A stretch of DNA of 64,000 bases from Micractinium sp. NFX-FRZ (Eukaryota > Chlorophyta > Trebouxiophyceae > Chlorellales > Chlorellaceae), in NCBI GenBank assembly GCA_029339195.1, contig JAPTJF010000086.1:1743-65742 (forward strand), in the 5' to 3' direction. The notes below the pieces were generated by a model that did no database searches, was not told where the DNA came from, and worked only from the letters and a program-made list of their open reading frames with translations. Positions 20,771-32,010 of this stretch are shown in pieces. Numbering within the stretch: position 1 is the first letter of the stretch; every line of letters starts with the position of its first letter. The translations under genes were made by a program, and so were the position numbers.

Positions 20771-23051
20771 ATGCTGGAGGCGTCGACACGCTCGGCGCTT
20801 GGCACCCTTGGCTGCTCGGCTAGGCGCAGCGCCCGCGGCCGGCTGGCGCCCAGCGGGGTGCCGGCACGGCGGAGGCAGCATGATCCCACCGACGAGTGCC
20901 GCCGCCGCCGCCGCCGGGCGGGCATCACCGCCAGCTGGTTCAGCTCCCGCATAAGGTCTGCATTGGACGGTTCTGCTGGCTGCAAGAAGGCCGCAGCGCC
21001 GGCCTCGGCGGCGCCAGTTGAACCGTCCAATGCAGACATTATGCGGGCGATAGAGCAGCTGGCGAGCAAGGACGATAGGGCCCAGCTGGTGAGCAAGGAC
21101 GATGTGGCCCAGCTGGCAAAGAACTTGCAAGGGCTGCTGGGTAGCGTGTACGAAGCGGTGGCCGCTGCCGTGCCAGACGACCGGCGCCGCCACGTTCACC
21201 GGCAGCCTCAGGCGGCGCAGGTGGCAGACTGTGGCCAGCCGAACGATGAGGCGGCAGGGCGCCGCCTGGCGGAATAGGTTGTGCACAAGGTGCGGGCTCG
21301 AGGGCTGGCCAAGGGGCTGGGGAGCTGTACAGCAGGTGGCATCTGGGCATGGCCTGCTGCCTCACGCCCCGGCGCTGCTGCCCGCCATCACAGTGGCCAA
21401 GCCTCAATAGTCTGCCCACCGTCTCCCTCGCTGCCCGTTGCTCCGCAGCAATCTGATGCCTCGGGCTGCTTACACACGAGGGGCGTCACGCGGCAGCGCA
21501 CGCGTGTGTAAGCAGGCCAAGGCATCAGACGTGGAGCAGGCAAGTGCGGGGCCATGCTTTCCCGCATCGTCATCATGCGCCTGCCTGCCTGCCTACCCAC
21601 CAGCCCGCCTGACATGCTGCCTTCCCGCCTGCCCACGTGCTTGCTGGTGAATGCCGCAGCCCGCTGCACATCCACTGTCCACCCGCCTGTGCACGCCTGA
21701 CTGCCTCAACTGTCTGACCGGTCTGCGTGCCTCTCCTACCTGGTCACCCCTCGAACCTGCAGCAGGACCTGCAGCAGACCGCCTGCCTGCTGCCGTGTCC
21801 AGCTGGCGCTCGCTGCCGCACCCCCCAGACGGTGGCTGAGTGGACGCAGGAGGCGCAGCTGCTGGGCCAGGTGGGTGCTGCTTTCTGCTGAGCTTAGCAG
21901 GCTGTGCAGACAGGTTAGCAGGCTGCGTTGCTTTGCGGAGCATGCCAATGTCTGCTGGCGCCGGTACTGGACGGGGGTGTCTACCCAGCATTGCATTCCC
22001 CTGCCCCGGCTGCCGCGCAGGTGGCGGCCACTCTGAGGCCCAACTCAGAGGTGCAGCAGGCTGTGCTGCTGCTGCGCAATTACAGCGCAGGTGGGTCTCA
22101 CCCTGTGGCCAGGCGGCCTGCTTGCGTCCATGCATCCCACTTGCTTGCTTGCCCTGGCCCTCTGCCGCTGTGTGTTACTGCTGCAGCTGGATTGGGTTGT
22201 CTGGCTGGCGCATGCTGTGCCGGCCAGCGGCTGCTCACTGCTCGTCACGTGCCTGCGGCTGCACATACGCCAGAAGCTGCAGCAGCGCGTTTGGGCGGCC
22301 CTCCGCCTACGCCTGGTCAGCGCCTGGTCAGCGCAGGCGGAGGGCCGCCCAAACGCGCTGCTGCAGCTTCTGTCGTATGTGCAGGCGCAGGCGGAGGGCC
22401 GCCCAAACGCGCTCCTGCAGCTTCTGGCGTATGTGCCGCCGCCGGGCACGCTGGCGTGGCCGCCCGCCATGGCCCTTCTTCTGGCCCTGGCAGGCACATG
22501 GAGCCGAGAGCTCGAGTTTGACGCGGCGCTGCGGCTGCGGCATGGCGCGGATGGCAGCCTGGTCATCCAGGAAACCAAGCTGACTGCCGCAGGTGAGCCT
22601 GCTGTGCTGCTGGCTGGTGCACGTCGCGCCTCTGCAGCGGGCCGGGCCCCGCCCGCCTGCGTGCTGCCACGCCAGCCTCGGCAGGAGCGCACCTCTGCAG
22701 CGCGCCCTGCCCATGCTTGGCCGCTGACGGCTGCCGCGCTGCTTCAGGGCGGTGTCTCCCTGCTTAACCCACCTCACGGCCCCCCCCCGCTGCTGCCCCA
22801 CGCCACTGCCGGGCCGCGCAGGTATCGGCAAGGCCACGCGCCAGCTGCGGCTCGCCTTCCGGGTGGTGGCCTGGCTGCACAGCGTGCTGGACGCTCCGCT
22901 CCCGCGGCTGGAGGGGCGCATTGTGGTGCCCTCCACCGAGCTGCGAGAGGCGCAGCGCAAGCTACGCCGCACCAGCGGGGGCGTGACCGACACAGTGCCG
23001 GGCGCGGGCGGCGCCAAGTACAAGGTGTACATCAAGGCAGACACTGTGTAG
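20771..23051 (+). CDS. Probable PD-(D/E)XK nuclease-like protein
   Basis: Best exons are 20771-21220, 21763-21870, 22021-22090, 22332-22592 and 22822-23051, all in phase, about 372 residues. The first exon also reads on to a stop at 21275-21277, so an unspliced 168-residue product or a separate gene is possible. The N-terminal part is Arg-rich, then charged and helical (IEQLASKDDRAQLVSKDD). The C-terminal part has LEFDAAL, then GSLVIQETK, then a helix (ATRQLRLAFRVVAWL) and LEGRIVVPS. A D...ETK arrangement followed by a helix is how PD-(D/E)XK nuclease-like domains read, so I infer such a domain; catalytic activity is unproven. A TGTAA motif lies downstream at 23179. Exon 4 contains a direct repeat with an inverted copy beside it. 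Confidence 0.5.
20946..21047. repeat. Long hairpin: 28-bp inverted repeat, 46-bp loop
   Basis: Arm 20946-20973 and arm 21020-21047 are reverse complements except for one position. The loop is 20974-21019. The arms encode SNADIMR on the plus strand and SNADLMR on the minus strand, so the hairpin looks like an inverted duplication of coding sequence. Confidence 0.9.
22262..22441. repeat. One inverted and two direct copies of an exon segment
   Basis: A segment of about 50 bp encoding AEGRPNALLQLL(A/S)YV appears directly at about 22337-22381 and 22391-22433. It appears once inverted at about 22262-22315, immediately before the direct copies. The inverted and direct copies meet at a near-palindromic centre around 22316-22332, giving a strong hairpin. 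Confidence 0.85.
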
Positions 23052-23178
23052 CCGACCCGCATGCCCTAGAGCGCGGTGTGGCGGTCCCCTGTCCATTCCT
23101 CGCCCTGTATCTGTACAGCCCATTCCCGCTGCCACTGCATGCTCCCTCTGCTCTGTTCATCTGATGCTCACCTGTTCA

Positions 23179-23183
23179 TGTAA
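23179..23183 (+). terminator. TGTAA polyadenylation motif
   Basis: TGTAA, the usual green-algal polyadenylation signal, lies 128 bases after the stop of the PD-(D/E)XK-like gene. Confidence 0.5.
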
Positions 23184-23479
23184 TGCTTGCTGAATGCAAT
23201 GCCTCTGCCAGCACCTGTTGTTGTTGATCCTGCGGGACACGTGCCATGCAACTCACCACCTTCAGCATTTGGAGAGATGCCGCCTGGTTTGATCATCCAG
23301 GAGCCAAGCTACTTGCTTTCCTTCAAGCACTGATTAGCTTGATGCTAAGTAGCGATTCGAACCTAATCTCTGGGTGGCATGAGGCGCAGCATGCCCAGCA
23401 TGCCATCACATGATTTCCGCAGCGGCGCCCCCCTCTGCCTGTCCACCACACGACTTCTGTGGTCTGCAACACTCGCTTG

Positions 23480-23484
23480 TTACA
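23480..23484 (-). terminator. TGTAA polyadenylation motif (minus strand)
   Basis: TTACA on the plus strand reads TGTAA on the minus strand, about 115 bases past the stop of the second MYND gene. Confidence 0.45.
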
Positions 23485-23596
23485 TGGTACGCCTTCTTTC
23501 AGATGCAACATGCCGCTTGCGGGCTCAAGTGCGGCATACAACCCAGGCACACCACTGCAACGCACGGCAGCCACGGCTGCTTCCCAGCCCTGCCCC

Positions 23597-26500
23597 TCAG
23601 CCGTGCTGCTCCTGAAGCAGCCGGCAGGCCGCCTTGTGATTGCGCCAGGCTGCCTGGGAGCACGTCGTGCTGCAAAAGCGGGCTGTGCGGCAGCCGGAGC
23701 AGCGCCGTGCCCTCATGCCTGCCTCGCTGGCTCCCTCTAGGTTGTGGCACCCCAGGTGGCTGCACCGCCGGCGTGCAAGCGCCTGCGCCCGACGCACCAC
23801 CAGTGCTGCCTTGGCGCCATAGGGCTGCTGCTGCAGCCGCACTGTCAATGGTGGCTAGCAGTTGCTGCACGTCCGCCGTGCCTGGCAGCGGGCGCTCGAG
23901 CGCGGCGGCGGGGCCAGCGTTGGGGGCAACAGGAAGCGGGCCTTCTCCCCACAGCCGAGCCAGCCTGCGTGCCAGCAAGCCAAGGTCGGATGCACACTGC
24001 CGCGCATGCATCTGCAGCGCAATGCAGAGGAGCGGGCGTGTGAGCGCTGTGTGCTCGCAACTGCTGCAAGGCGCCCTTCACCCACAAGAGAGGTGATGGG
24101 AGGGATCACAAGCTGGTGGCACATCATGGGCACACCTCATGCAGGCTGGCTGACCGCTTCGCAGCACAAGGCTACTCAGCCAGAGCTCTGACATTCCTGT
24201 CCCACGCTCTGTCTTACCAGCTCTTCAGGGTCGGTGACGCCTGTCGTGGTGGACCGGCCCACTCCAGCTGCCTCCAGCACCAACCCCGTCAGCTGTCTCA
24301 AAGCGGCGCAGGCTGCTGGGTCCGCTGCCAGCGCGGTGAGCAGCCAGTCGCAGTGGGCGGTGGCGCTCAGCAGGGAGCGCAGCAGGTGGAGGCAGGTGCG
24401 CATGGTGTGGGGAGCACGGGGTGCCGCCATGACGTGGGACTGCACAGCGGAGCGGCCGGCGGGGAAGGAGGTGGCGTGTGGGGCAGCCAGTTGGCGGGGA
24501 GGAGATGACGGGGCAGCACACCATTGGGGCAGCACACCTCCGGGGCAGCCGCTGTTGGGGCGGTCACATTTCAGCCGCATGGCAGGGCCAGGCCTCATCA
24601 TCCCCTCCCCCGCCAGGCTCCCCGGGCCACCACAGCTGGCACCCCGTCACTCACAGCAGTCGTAATGAGCGTGCTGCACAGCAGCTCTGCACCGCCTTCG
24701 GCCAGCACAAGGTCGTTCACAGCCGGAAGCTCGAGCGTGGCACACGCGGCCCTCATTATCAAGCTCTCCAAGGCAGCTTGGTCGGCGTGGCCGGTGGATT
24801 GCGGCACCAGAATGGCGGGCAGCCTGGACAGCGCATCCAGGCAGGATAGTGCCACGCCATCCGCCTCGCTGCAGAGGGGCGAGGAGGGGCGGGTTTGGCA
24901 GGGTGGTGGGCCGAAGGGGAGGGGAGGGGCGTGAGTGGGGCAGCAGGCGGGGCAGCACAAATGGAGGAAGCGGGGCACAAAGCAAGCAGGCAGGCAGGTG
25001 GGCAGCCAGGCGGGGAAGGTGGCATGCCCGCAGGCAGGCAGGCAGGCAGGCAGGCGAGCGGGCAGGCAGGTGGGCAGGCAGGCCGGGGAGGTGGCATGCC
25101 CGCAGGCAGGCAGGCAGGCAGGCAGGCGAGCGGGCAGGCGGGTGGGCAGGCAGGCCGGGGAGGTGGCATGCCCGCAGGCAGGCAGGCAGGCAGGCGCACC
25201 CCTCCCACCTTTGCAGCACCTCTTGATCCAGCGTTTGAGCACCCTGCAGCGGCGCCCAGGCCGCAAGCGCCGCCTGCCACCCCGCCAGCAGCGCCGCCAG
25301 GAAGCCGCAGCCCGGGTTGCCATGCTCTGCACGCTGCGCTGCAAGCTCAGCCAGCAGCGGCGCAGCCTTGGTGGCGCTGACACACGCGCCAAACAGCGCA
25401 TGCGCAGCCCGCAAATGCGCCGAGGCGGCGCCAGCAGATGAAGGGATGCTGCCAAGCGCCCGTGAATTGCCCAGCGCATTCAGCAGATCTGAAGCCAGCA
25501 GGGCGGCGTGGCCTGCCAGCCGCCCCGCCCGCATCTTGAGCCATAAATCCGCCGGCTCGTCGCCCGCCGCTGGCTCAAACATGCGCGCCGCTTGGGCCTG
25601 CCGCAGCAGCGGCAGCATGCGCAGCAGTGCCTCTGCCGCGCCAGCAGCTGCCCCGCAGCTGCCTGGCTCATCCAGGCAGCTGGAAAACTGCAGCTGAGTG
25701 GCATCGCATGCGAGATCGTTGAGCAGTACAATGAGCAGCATGCTGCCACGCTCCACGTCTGGCCGCCCCGGCTGTGGGGAGTGCGCTGCGCCGGCGAGGC
25801 CTGCCGAGACTGCCGCCGCAATGGCCGCCACCAGTGGGTGGAGAGCACGTAGGGTTTCGTCCAGGAGCAGCAACAGGGCGGGGTCCAACAGGCGCCGTGG
25901 CACCTGGCCGCCCGCCTGCCAGTGCTCACCGCCGGAGCCAGCAAGCAGCATGCCGCGCAGCACGGCGGCTGCCAGGTGGCCGGCAACCAGGCAATCGGCA
26001 GCCGGCAGCGCTGGCTGGCCCCCGCTCTGCCCCCCGTCCCGACCGCCGCTGCCGCTGCCGCTGCCGCTACCCCTTGCGCCTGCTGCTGCTGCCTGGCCAT
26101 GAGCTGGCGCCAGCTCAGCCATGACTTGCAGTGCGGCACGCAGCAGCGGCTCACCGCCGACAGCCGGCTGGGCAGCCACGAGTTGCTCTTTCAGCACGCC
26201 CAGCAACACTGCGTTGACCGCCGACAGCTGTTCGCTCCAGCCGGGCTCGGCACGCTGCCCACGCTGCGTTGCCCGCAGCGCCACATAGGCGTCCGCTGCC
26301 AGCTGGAGGACCGCCGCCACCCCGGGGTGCCCTGCCGCCTCAGGCTGCAAAACTGCATCCTGCAGGGCGTTGCCCACGATGCCCTCCTCGTGCACCAAGC
26401 TGGCTGCCGCAGAGAGCAGGTGCGCGCGTGCACTGGCACCCACTCCTGGCAGCCAACCTGGGAGGGCAGTGGGGAGGAGCAGGGCAGGGGGTGGGAGCTG

Positions 26501-27295
26501 TGAGGGCCGGACTAGGCTACGGGGCTGGGCTGCAGGAAGAGCTGGCTTGGGCAATGGTTGCTGGGAGGACAAGAGGGAGACCACACGGGGCGTTGCCCAA
26601 AGTGCGCTGCCCCTGCCGGGTCCACACACAACCACGCCACGCACCGCACAGCGCAGCGTGTCTCAGTATGCTGGCGCACAGCGCCGAGCAAGGGCAGCGT
26701 GCCTCAGCATGGCAGCGCACAGCACAGCACGGCACAGCACAGCACAGCATCACTCAGTGGGAAGCCTGCCTCACCGTCGTGCTCCACCATCCACTGCACC
26801 CTCCCGGCCATGCCCTCCAGCCAGCTCAGCACGACAGGTGGCGCCAGCACGCGCCGCGCCGCCAGCTCAGCCACCCTGGGGTGGGCTCTGGAAGCGGCGT
26901 GGTGCACCCAGCCGAGGAGTAAGCGCATGCCGAGGCTTGCAACCTGAAGGGCCAGCCCTGCTCCTCGCATGCCGTGCTGCCGCAGCTCTGCAGCGCCGAC
27001 GCCGCGCGGCGGTGCAGCGCTCAGCGCGCCCTGCAGCAGCCCCAGCGCTGTGGTCGCGCTGAGCACGGCCTCTGCTGACGTGGACAGCAGGCGCAGCGAG
27101 TCGGCTTCGCCCCACGCCGGACCACTGCTGCTGCGAGTCAGCACGCGCAGCAGCAGCGTGGTTGCAGCTGTAAGAATGCTGGCAACGCAGCATGCACGCT
27201 CCAGTGCAGCAGTGCCGCCGGGAGCCTGTGCCGCCTCAGCCCGCACCAAGGCCGGCACGCGAGCCACGCTTCCGCTGATCAGGCCTACCAGCTCC
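23597..27295 (-). CDS. MYND-type zinc-finger protein, long helical N-terminal region (start unresolved)
   Basis: The C-terminus is a clear MYND finger: CSHLGC, CSGC, FCSTTC, HKAAC, ending LLQEQHG. Upstream lies a long Ala/Leu-rich helical region resembling armadillo-like repeats, seen in algal MYND proteins. Supported exons in phase are 27295-26775, 26457-25209, 24868-24655, 24439-24218 and 24011-23597. The first listed exon starts mid-codon, so at least one 5' exon lies further right. A candidate at about 27750-27660 reads STAALARLVEAGLSAVPES, but its junction is unclear. Within the last exon the frame must shift by one base around 23825-23850 (GCAGCAGCAGCCC) to reach the MYND finger, which could be a sequencing indel or a real frameshift. 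Function beyond protein binding is unknown. Confidence 0.75.
25018..25199. repeat. GCAGG-rich minisatellite in a MYND-gene intron
   Basis: Three copies of a unit of about 70 bp start with GGTGGCATGCCCGCAGGCAG and carry a (GCAG)n run. They lie near 25018, 25090 and 25163, inside the intron between exons 25209 and 24868. Frames through it read Cys/Leu/Pro/Ala-rich nonsense. Confidence 0.85.
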
Positions 27296-28265
27296 CTGCT
27301 CAGGTGGTGGAAGCACAAGGAGCAGGGCGAGAGATGACACACTGGCAGGCGGCAAGTGACGGGTTTGAGCGGGTGCCAGGTTGGCTCCTGCGCAGAGGGG
27401 AGGCAATAAAATGCACAACAGGCTGTCACGCCATGCCCCCGCACGATGAAGATGACTCACGGATGAGTTGCCCCGTGGGCTCGGCTTTCTATGCCCAAGT
27501 CGGCGCATGCGAGTGTGGGAGGATGATTTCAACCCGCCCGCCGGCTCATGACAGGCACACCAGGCTGCCACGCCATGCCCTCGCAGCTCACCGCACAGGC
27601 ATGGCAGGCACCAGTTCGCCCAGCGCTTTGGTGCACTAAAACACTCGGTTGCTTTCCTCCCAGCTCTCAGGCACAGCCGAAAGGCCCGCCTCAACCAGGC
27701 GCGCCAGTGCGGCAGTGGAGGTGGCGCCGCCGCCGGCACTGCCCTGTGCCACGTGCCTCTGCAGGCGGGAGGGCCAGGCTGAGGGTTGTCGACACCAGGA
27801 CCCAGGAATAGCGGCGAATCGGTGGGGTGAGGCATAATGAGTGACAGAGGCGGACCAGGGCAGGGCGGTGAGCTGCGGGGGGTCTGGATGACTTGAGCCA
27901 GGCGGTGACGAGCGGGGCAGCGGCAGGGAGCGGCGGCGGGTGGGCAGCGTCTGGTTGCACAGGCGCGGGGCGGGGCGGCAGGCAGATATTTACGAAGACA
28001 CACATGCATGGTCTGAAGATCGGGCACCGCGAGAACCAGGGGCCGCCGCGTGAACAAGGGCCTGCGTTTAGCTGCCACACCGGGGCGAGGTCGAGGCTGG
28101 CAGCACACGGAGTTGAGTGTGCGAAGCTCGAGATCGACAAGCACGTGAGAGCGCGCACGCGCCAAGAATGATGAGCACCGCCATGTGGCGGCGCCGTGCT
28201 GGCGGTCTGCTGCGGCAAAGCACCCAATCAAGGGCCAACCTCCCTGTTTGTCCTGTAGATACATA
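27296..28265. other. Likely 5' part and promoter of the second MYND gene
   Basis: The second MYND gene needs at least one more 5' exon, and 27660-27760 on the minus strand has protein-like sequence. The rest has open frames on both strands without recognisable domains. No RNA gene or repeat is seen. Confidence 0.35.
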
Positions 28266-28280
28266 TTACATGTTGTTACA
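28266..28280 (-). terminator. Two TGTAA motifs (minus strand)
   Basis: Two TTACA words on the plus strand (28266-28270 and 28276-28280) read TGTAA on the minus strand, about 260 bases past the stop of the secreted Cys-repeat protein. Confidence 0.4.
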
Positions 28281-28539
28281 AGTGTTGCAAACAGAGGGGG
28301 TGAGGTGTTGGGTGTGCAAATTCATTAGGTGATTGAATGGAGGGACGTCTCCAAGGGTTGACTGAGATGGGGGTGGGAGATGTGACGGCAGTCTCAACCG
28401 CTAGAACCGGGGGTGATGGCGGGGTTTGGCATCAATCAGGGCTTAAAAACGCTGGCAGGGGCAGCCCAGGCAGCCCCTTGAAAGAGGGGGAATGGGGTGA
28501 TGGTCGGTGCGGTGGTGGTGGGAGGGGTGTGGGCAGCCA

Positions 28540-29695
28540 TTAGTTTGCGCCCGCCACCATGCCGCACCCCTCGCTGTGTGCTCCGCCCGGCGTGCAGCAC
28601 TCCTCCTCCGTGGCAAACGCGCCCCAGCCGCGCAGGCAGGTCTCATCGTCATCAAACTGGGCACACTTGCGCTCCGGGAACCAGTCGGACGCCGCCCAGC
28701 ACTTGTCGCGCTTGGTGCAGCCGTCGGCAAAGGCGCGGCCGGCCCGGCAGCAGTCGGCCTCCGTGGCCCAGCGGCCCCTGGAGGGAGAGGGGCAAGTTGG
28801 TGCAGGTTAAGGATAACACACGTGCCCCCAGGCGGTCCTAGTCGAAGAGCAAGAAGCAGTGGGGAGCATATTCGTGAATGAGGGGCCACACCCCTGTGCT
28901 GTCATGTATCACCTCACCCGCCCCCTGCCCCCCCTGCCGCTGCGCCCACCCCTCTAAATACAGATGCGCTGTTGCTCACCCACACGCGCCAGCCCCGACG
29001 CCTCCCCACACTCTGCTCACCAGTTGCGTCCAATGCACACTGTGACGTCGGTCGTTGCCTCGCAGGTCTGGGTGGGGTGATACGTCCCCGCCACCCAGCA
29101 GGCAACCTGGGGAGGGAGCAGGGAAGTTGGGAAGGGAGAGGAGCGGGCACCGTCAGCAGGGGCAGCCGGACGGGGCGGGGTGGCAGCCCTCAGGCGCACT
29201 TGGCTGCTGCTGCAGGCCGCACACAGCAGCAGACAGCAGGCGTCCCCTAACCCACTCCTCCCCCCTACCCCCTACCCACCAATGTTGTGAATCAAAAAAA
29301 TTAGAATGAGCTCACATGTCCCCACTCAGTCGGCCCCTGCAGCTCACCTCCTTGCTGAGGTCAGTGCACCCCGACTTGAAGGCGCCGAGTGGGCCCCGCT
29401 GCGGCGCGCAGCACGCCGCCATGCTCTCCCAGGCGTTGAAGCCCCGGCCACAGACAGCTGCGTCCTGGGATACCCCGCACTGGGCATACGGGTAATACGA
29501 CGTGGGCACGAAGCAGGGGGCGCGGAGGCGCCTGCCGGCCGCGGCGGCCGCCTGCTGCTGGGCGGCCGCCTGCTGCTGGCGCTGACGGTCGGCGTTGAGC
29601 TTCTCAGTGGGGGTGGGGGCGGTCAGGTGGCGGCCGGCGGCGGCGGCGCTGCCCACGAGGGCCGCCAGGAGCAGCAGGGCTGCCAGGCGGGCCAT
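28540..29695 (-). CDS. Secreted protein with three Cys-rich repeats
   Basis: Exons 29695-29348, 29106-29021 and 28777-28540 join in phase to 223 residues. It starts with a strong signal peptide (MARLAALLLLAALVGSAAAA) and a Gln/Ala-rich linker (about residues 40-55). Three related units follow: CFVPTSYYPYAQC...C.RGFNAW...CC...GAFKSGC; CWVAGTYHPTQTC...C.GRNW.RW...CC...FADGC; and CWAASDWFPERKC...CLRGWGAF...CC...AHSEGC. The shared pattern is C-aromatic, Y/F-x-P, C, C, aromatic, CC, GC, so six to seven conserved Cys per unit probably form disulfides. A wall or extracellular role is inferred from secretion only. I do not recognise the domain by name. Another in-frame ATG lies 24 bases upstream, but the downstream one gives the better leader. 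Confidence 0.8.
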
Positions 29696-32010
29696 GGCGG
29701 GGGGTGGGGCGGCCTGCATGGTTGGGAGGGGAAGGGGGTGCAGGGGCGATACGTGAGAAGTGGGTCGGCAGGGGATGAGGCAGAGTTGGAGCGAGTTGGA
29801 GGGCGTGCCGTCCGGAGCAGGAAAGAGAAAGGCGGCACAACAGTACTAATGAAAATCACGCAAAAAAAAGTCCGCATTCGGGTTGGAATAAAATTGTATA
29901 CAAGTGAGGTCCCCGTTTTCTCCCGCTGCCTCAAGCTGCCGTCCGTGCCTGCCCCATCCTTTCCGCTGCTCAACCGCCGCCCTCTCGCCGCCAACCCTCT
30001 GTCCCCGCCGTCCCCCCACACACCCCTTTCTTCCCCGCCGGCACGCAAGACCTGGTCCCCGCTGTCCCACTGTCCCCACCAGCCTGCCGCCCCCTAAAGA
30101 ACCCTAAAAAGTGCGCGGTCGACGAAATAAAACAATGTGAGGCTAACAGATGCCATGCAAAATGCTTGCACAGGGGCAACAAGGAGGATGGAGACGGTGG
30201 GGACCTGGGCTGCGCTGCTGTTACACTTGCTGGGTCTTAGTACGGCAGTAAGGCTTGGTTACGCTACGGCACACCGCCAGCTACTGTACGCCTTGCCCAC
30301 CCTTACTGCCCCGTAAACCCCTGCACACCTGATGGGGTGACGACTGCGCTTGAGACAGGTAGGTAATTGGAGTTGCTCAACCTTCAAGTCGAGAACCTGC
30401 AAGTCGCAAGGAGAGCAACTTCAAATGGAGGCAGCGCTGGCTTGCAAGGGGAGGGGGAGGGCGGAAGCAACGTGCAGGCAGCCTGCGGCGCCCGCCCTCT
30501 GCCGGCTGCCCTGCTCCCGCTGTCCTCCCCAGCCACGGCCTGCTGAGAGGCCCCGCACTGCACAAACTCACGACGCACGCACCTTGAGCTCGAAGAGGAA
30601 CAGTGCTGCCTGCCCCTGCGAGGGGTGCGGCCTTTGTACTCCCATGCTGCCAAGGACGCGCGTGTGATCGGCCAAGGGCCGCGCCGTCGCACCCGCCTAG
30701 ACCCTCATGGGGGGCGGTGCCAGCCTGGCGGTGGAACCGGTGGCCACCGGCGCCGCGGTGAGGGCGCGTGCACTGCTGCTCACCACAATTCATACATATG
30801 TGTAATCAGCTTTTACTGAAACTTATACCAGCCTCACTCTGTCAAGAGCAGTCGCGTCACGTCAACTACTTGCACCAGCGCCCTGCCAGCTGACGCTCAC
30901 AGGCGGTTGCCGCCAGGCTCACACCCCTCCATGCTCTCTTTGCATGACAGCAAATTATCCGAACCTCAGTCAGGACAGAGCCAAGTTGGATGCACAGAGG
31001 TAGAATCCACTGTCTGAGTCGAGTGCCCCCGCTGGCTCACGGGGGAAGGAGGCAGCGGGCAGCGGGGAGGCGCATGCATGCGTGCACCGACGTCAGCACA
31101 CTTACTTCCTCCTCGTGACAGCACATTCGAGGTCCCCACCCCGCTGCCTCTTCCAGTGCCCCATGCACTCTCACATCTGCATCCAAATGCATGCGGGCCA
31201 TAAAAAAGTCCCCCTCCTGCTCCGCTAACTGCAGGGAGGGTACTGCAGTTGGGTGCCACCGCGCATGCTTTGTGCGCTGGGGCGGGAGCGGGCGTCTCTT
31301 GTGTGGCGCGCCGTCGGCGGCAGCCCAGCAGAGGTCAGGATTGCAGATCCCACCTGAGATCGTGCCGAGTAGTGATCCTAGCTACATCGTCTGCTTCCAC
31401 ATGAAGCACAAGCATGAGCACGGGGCGGGTGCCGCAATGTGTGTGCCCCTGCAGCGCCCCAACCTTGCGTGCGCTGAACAGGGGCGGCCAGGCAGCGCCG
31501 ATGCTGATTCTTGAACCAACCGAGTGTCAAGCCACGTCCGCTAGTAGTGATTCCAAACATGTGTTGTAGTGCGCATTCACTTTGCTGCGCGCCCCTGACG
31601 TGACTTGACGTCATGATGTGCCGACAGCTGGACCAACGGTCATGGTACTGCCCACGCAGCCACAGCTAGCTGCAGCTGTGCACGGGTACTGTTGTCATGT
31701 TGAGATCTTGCATCGCCTCGGCACGGATTCAGCTGCTTTCATTTCTCCAGCGTTTGACATTCTGCCAGCAGTGGGTGTCGCCGGAGTGTCGGGGCGCTGG
31801 GCGGACCTGCAGTTGGTGCCAGAAAGCCCGCGGCCTTTGCTCGCATCGGCTCGCGCCGGCAAGCGATAACGAATCCGACCCATGATGGCACGCGGAGGCC
31901 CATTGGTGAGCATGGCGGCAGTTGGCAACAGCCGGGGCCGTTCGAGCCGGTTTTGTTGTTGTCGCTCCTGCCTGCACTTGCATCCAACAACAAGCTGCCA
32001 CTCCCAATGC
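29696..32010. other. Large divergent intergenic region
   Basis: This is 2.3 kb between a minus-strand secreted-protein gene and a plus-strand secreted pectin-lyase-fold gene. An A-rich patch at about 29845-29905 lies near the first gene's start. A CRE-like pair (TGACGTGA then TGACGTCA) lies at 31596-31613. Frames around 30380-30790 and 31880-32010 are open but show no domain. The downstream gene could alternatively start at ATG 31882. Confidence 0.4.
31596..31613. promoter_or_regulatory. CRE/bZIP-like palindrome pair
   Basis: TGACGTGA (31596-31603) is followed by the perfect palindrome TGACGTCA (31606-31613), the classic bZIP/CREB-type site. It lies about 400 bases upstream of the pectin-lyase-fold gene. 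Binding is not shown, and such 8-mers can occur by chance. Confidence 0.3.

Noticed and set aside
23350..23420. TTCGAA-containing stretch resembling a tRNA T-loop
   Set aside because: The flanking bases do not form a T stem and no anticodon or acceptor stem can be drawn.
24647..26644. A single 665-residue minus-strand ORF as one exon
   Set aside because: The part from 25209 down to 24868 is a GCAGG minisatellite reading Cys/Leu/Pro/Ala nonsense, bracketed by good donor and acceptor sites; it is an intron.
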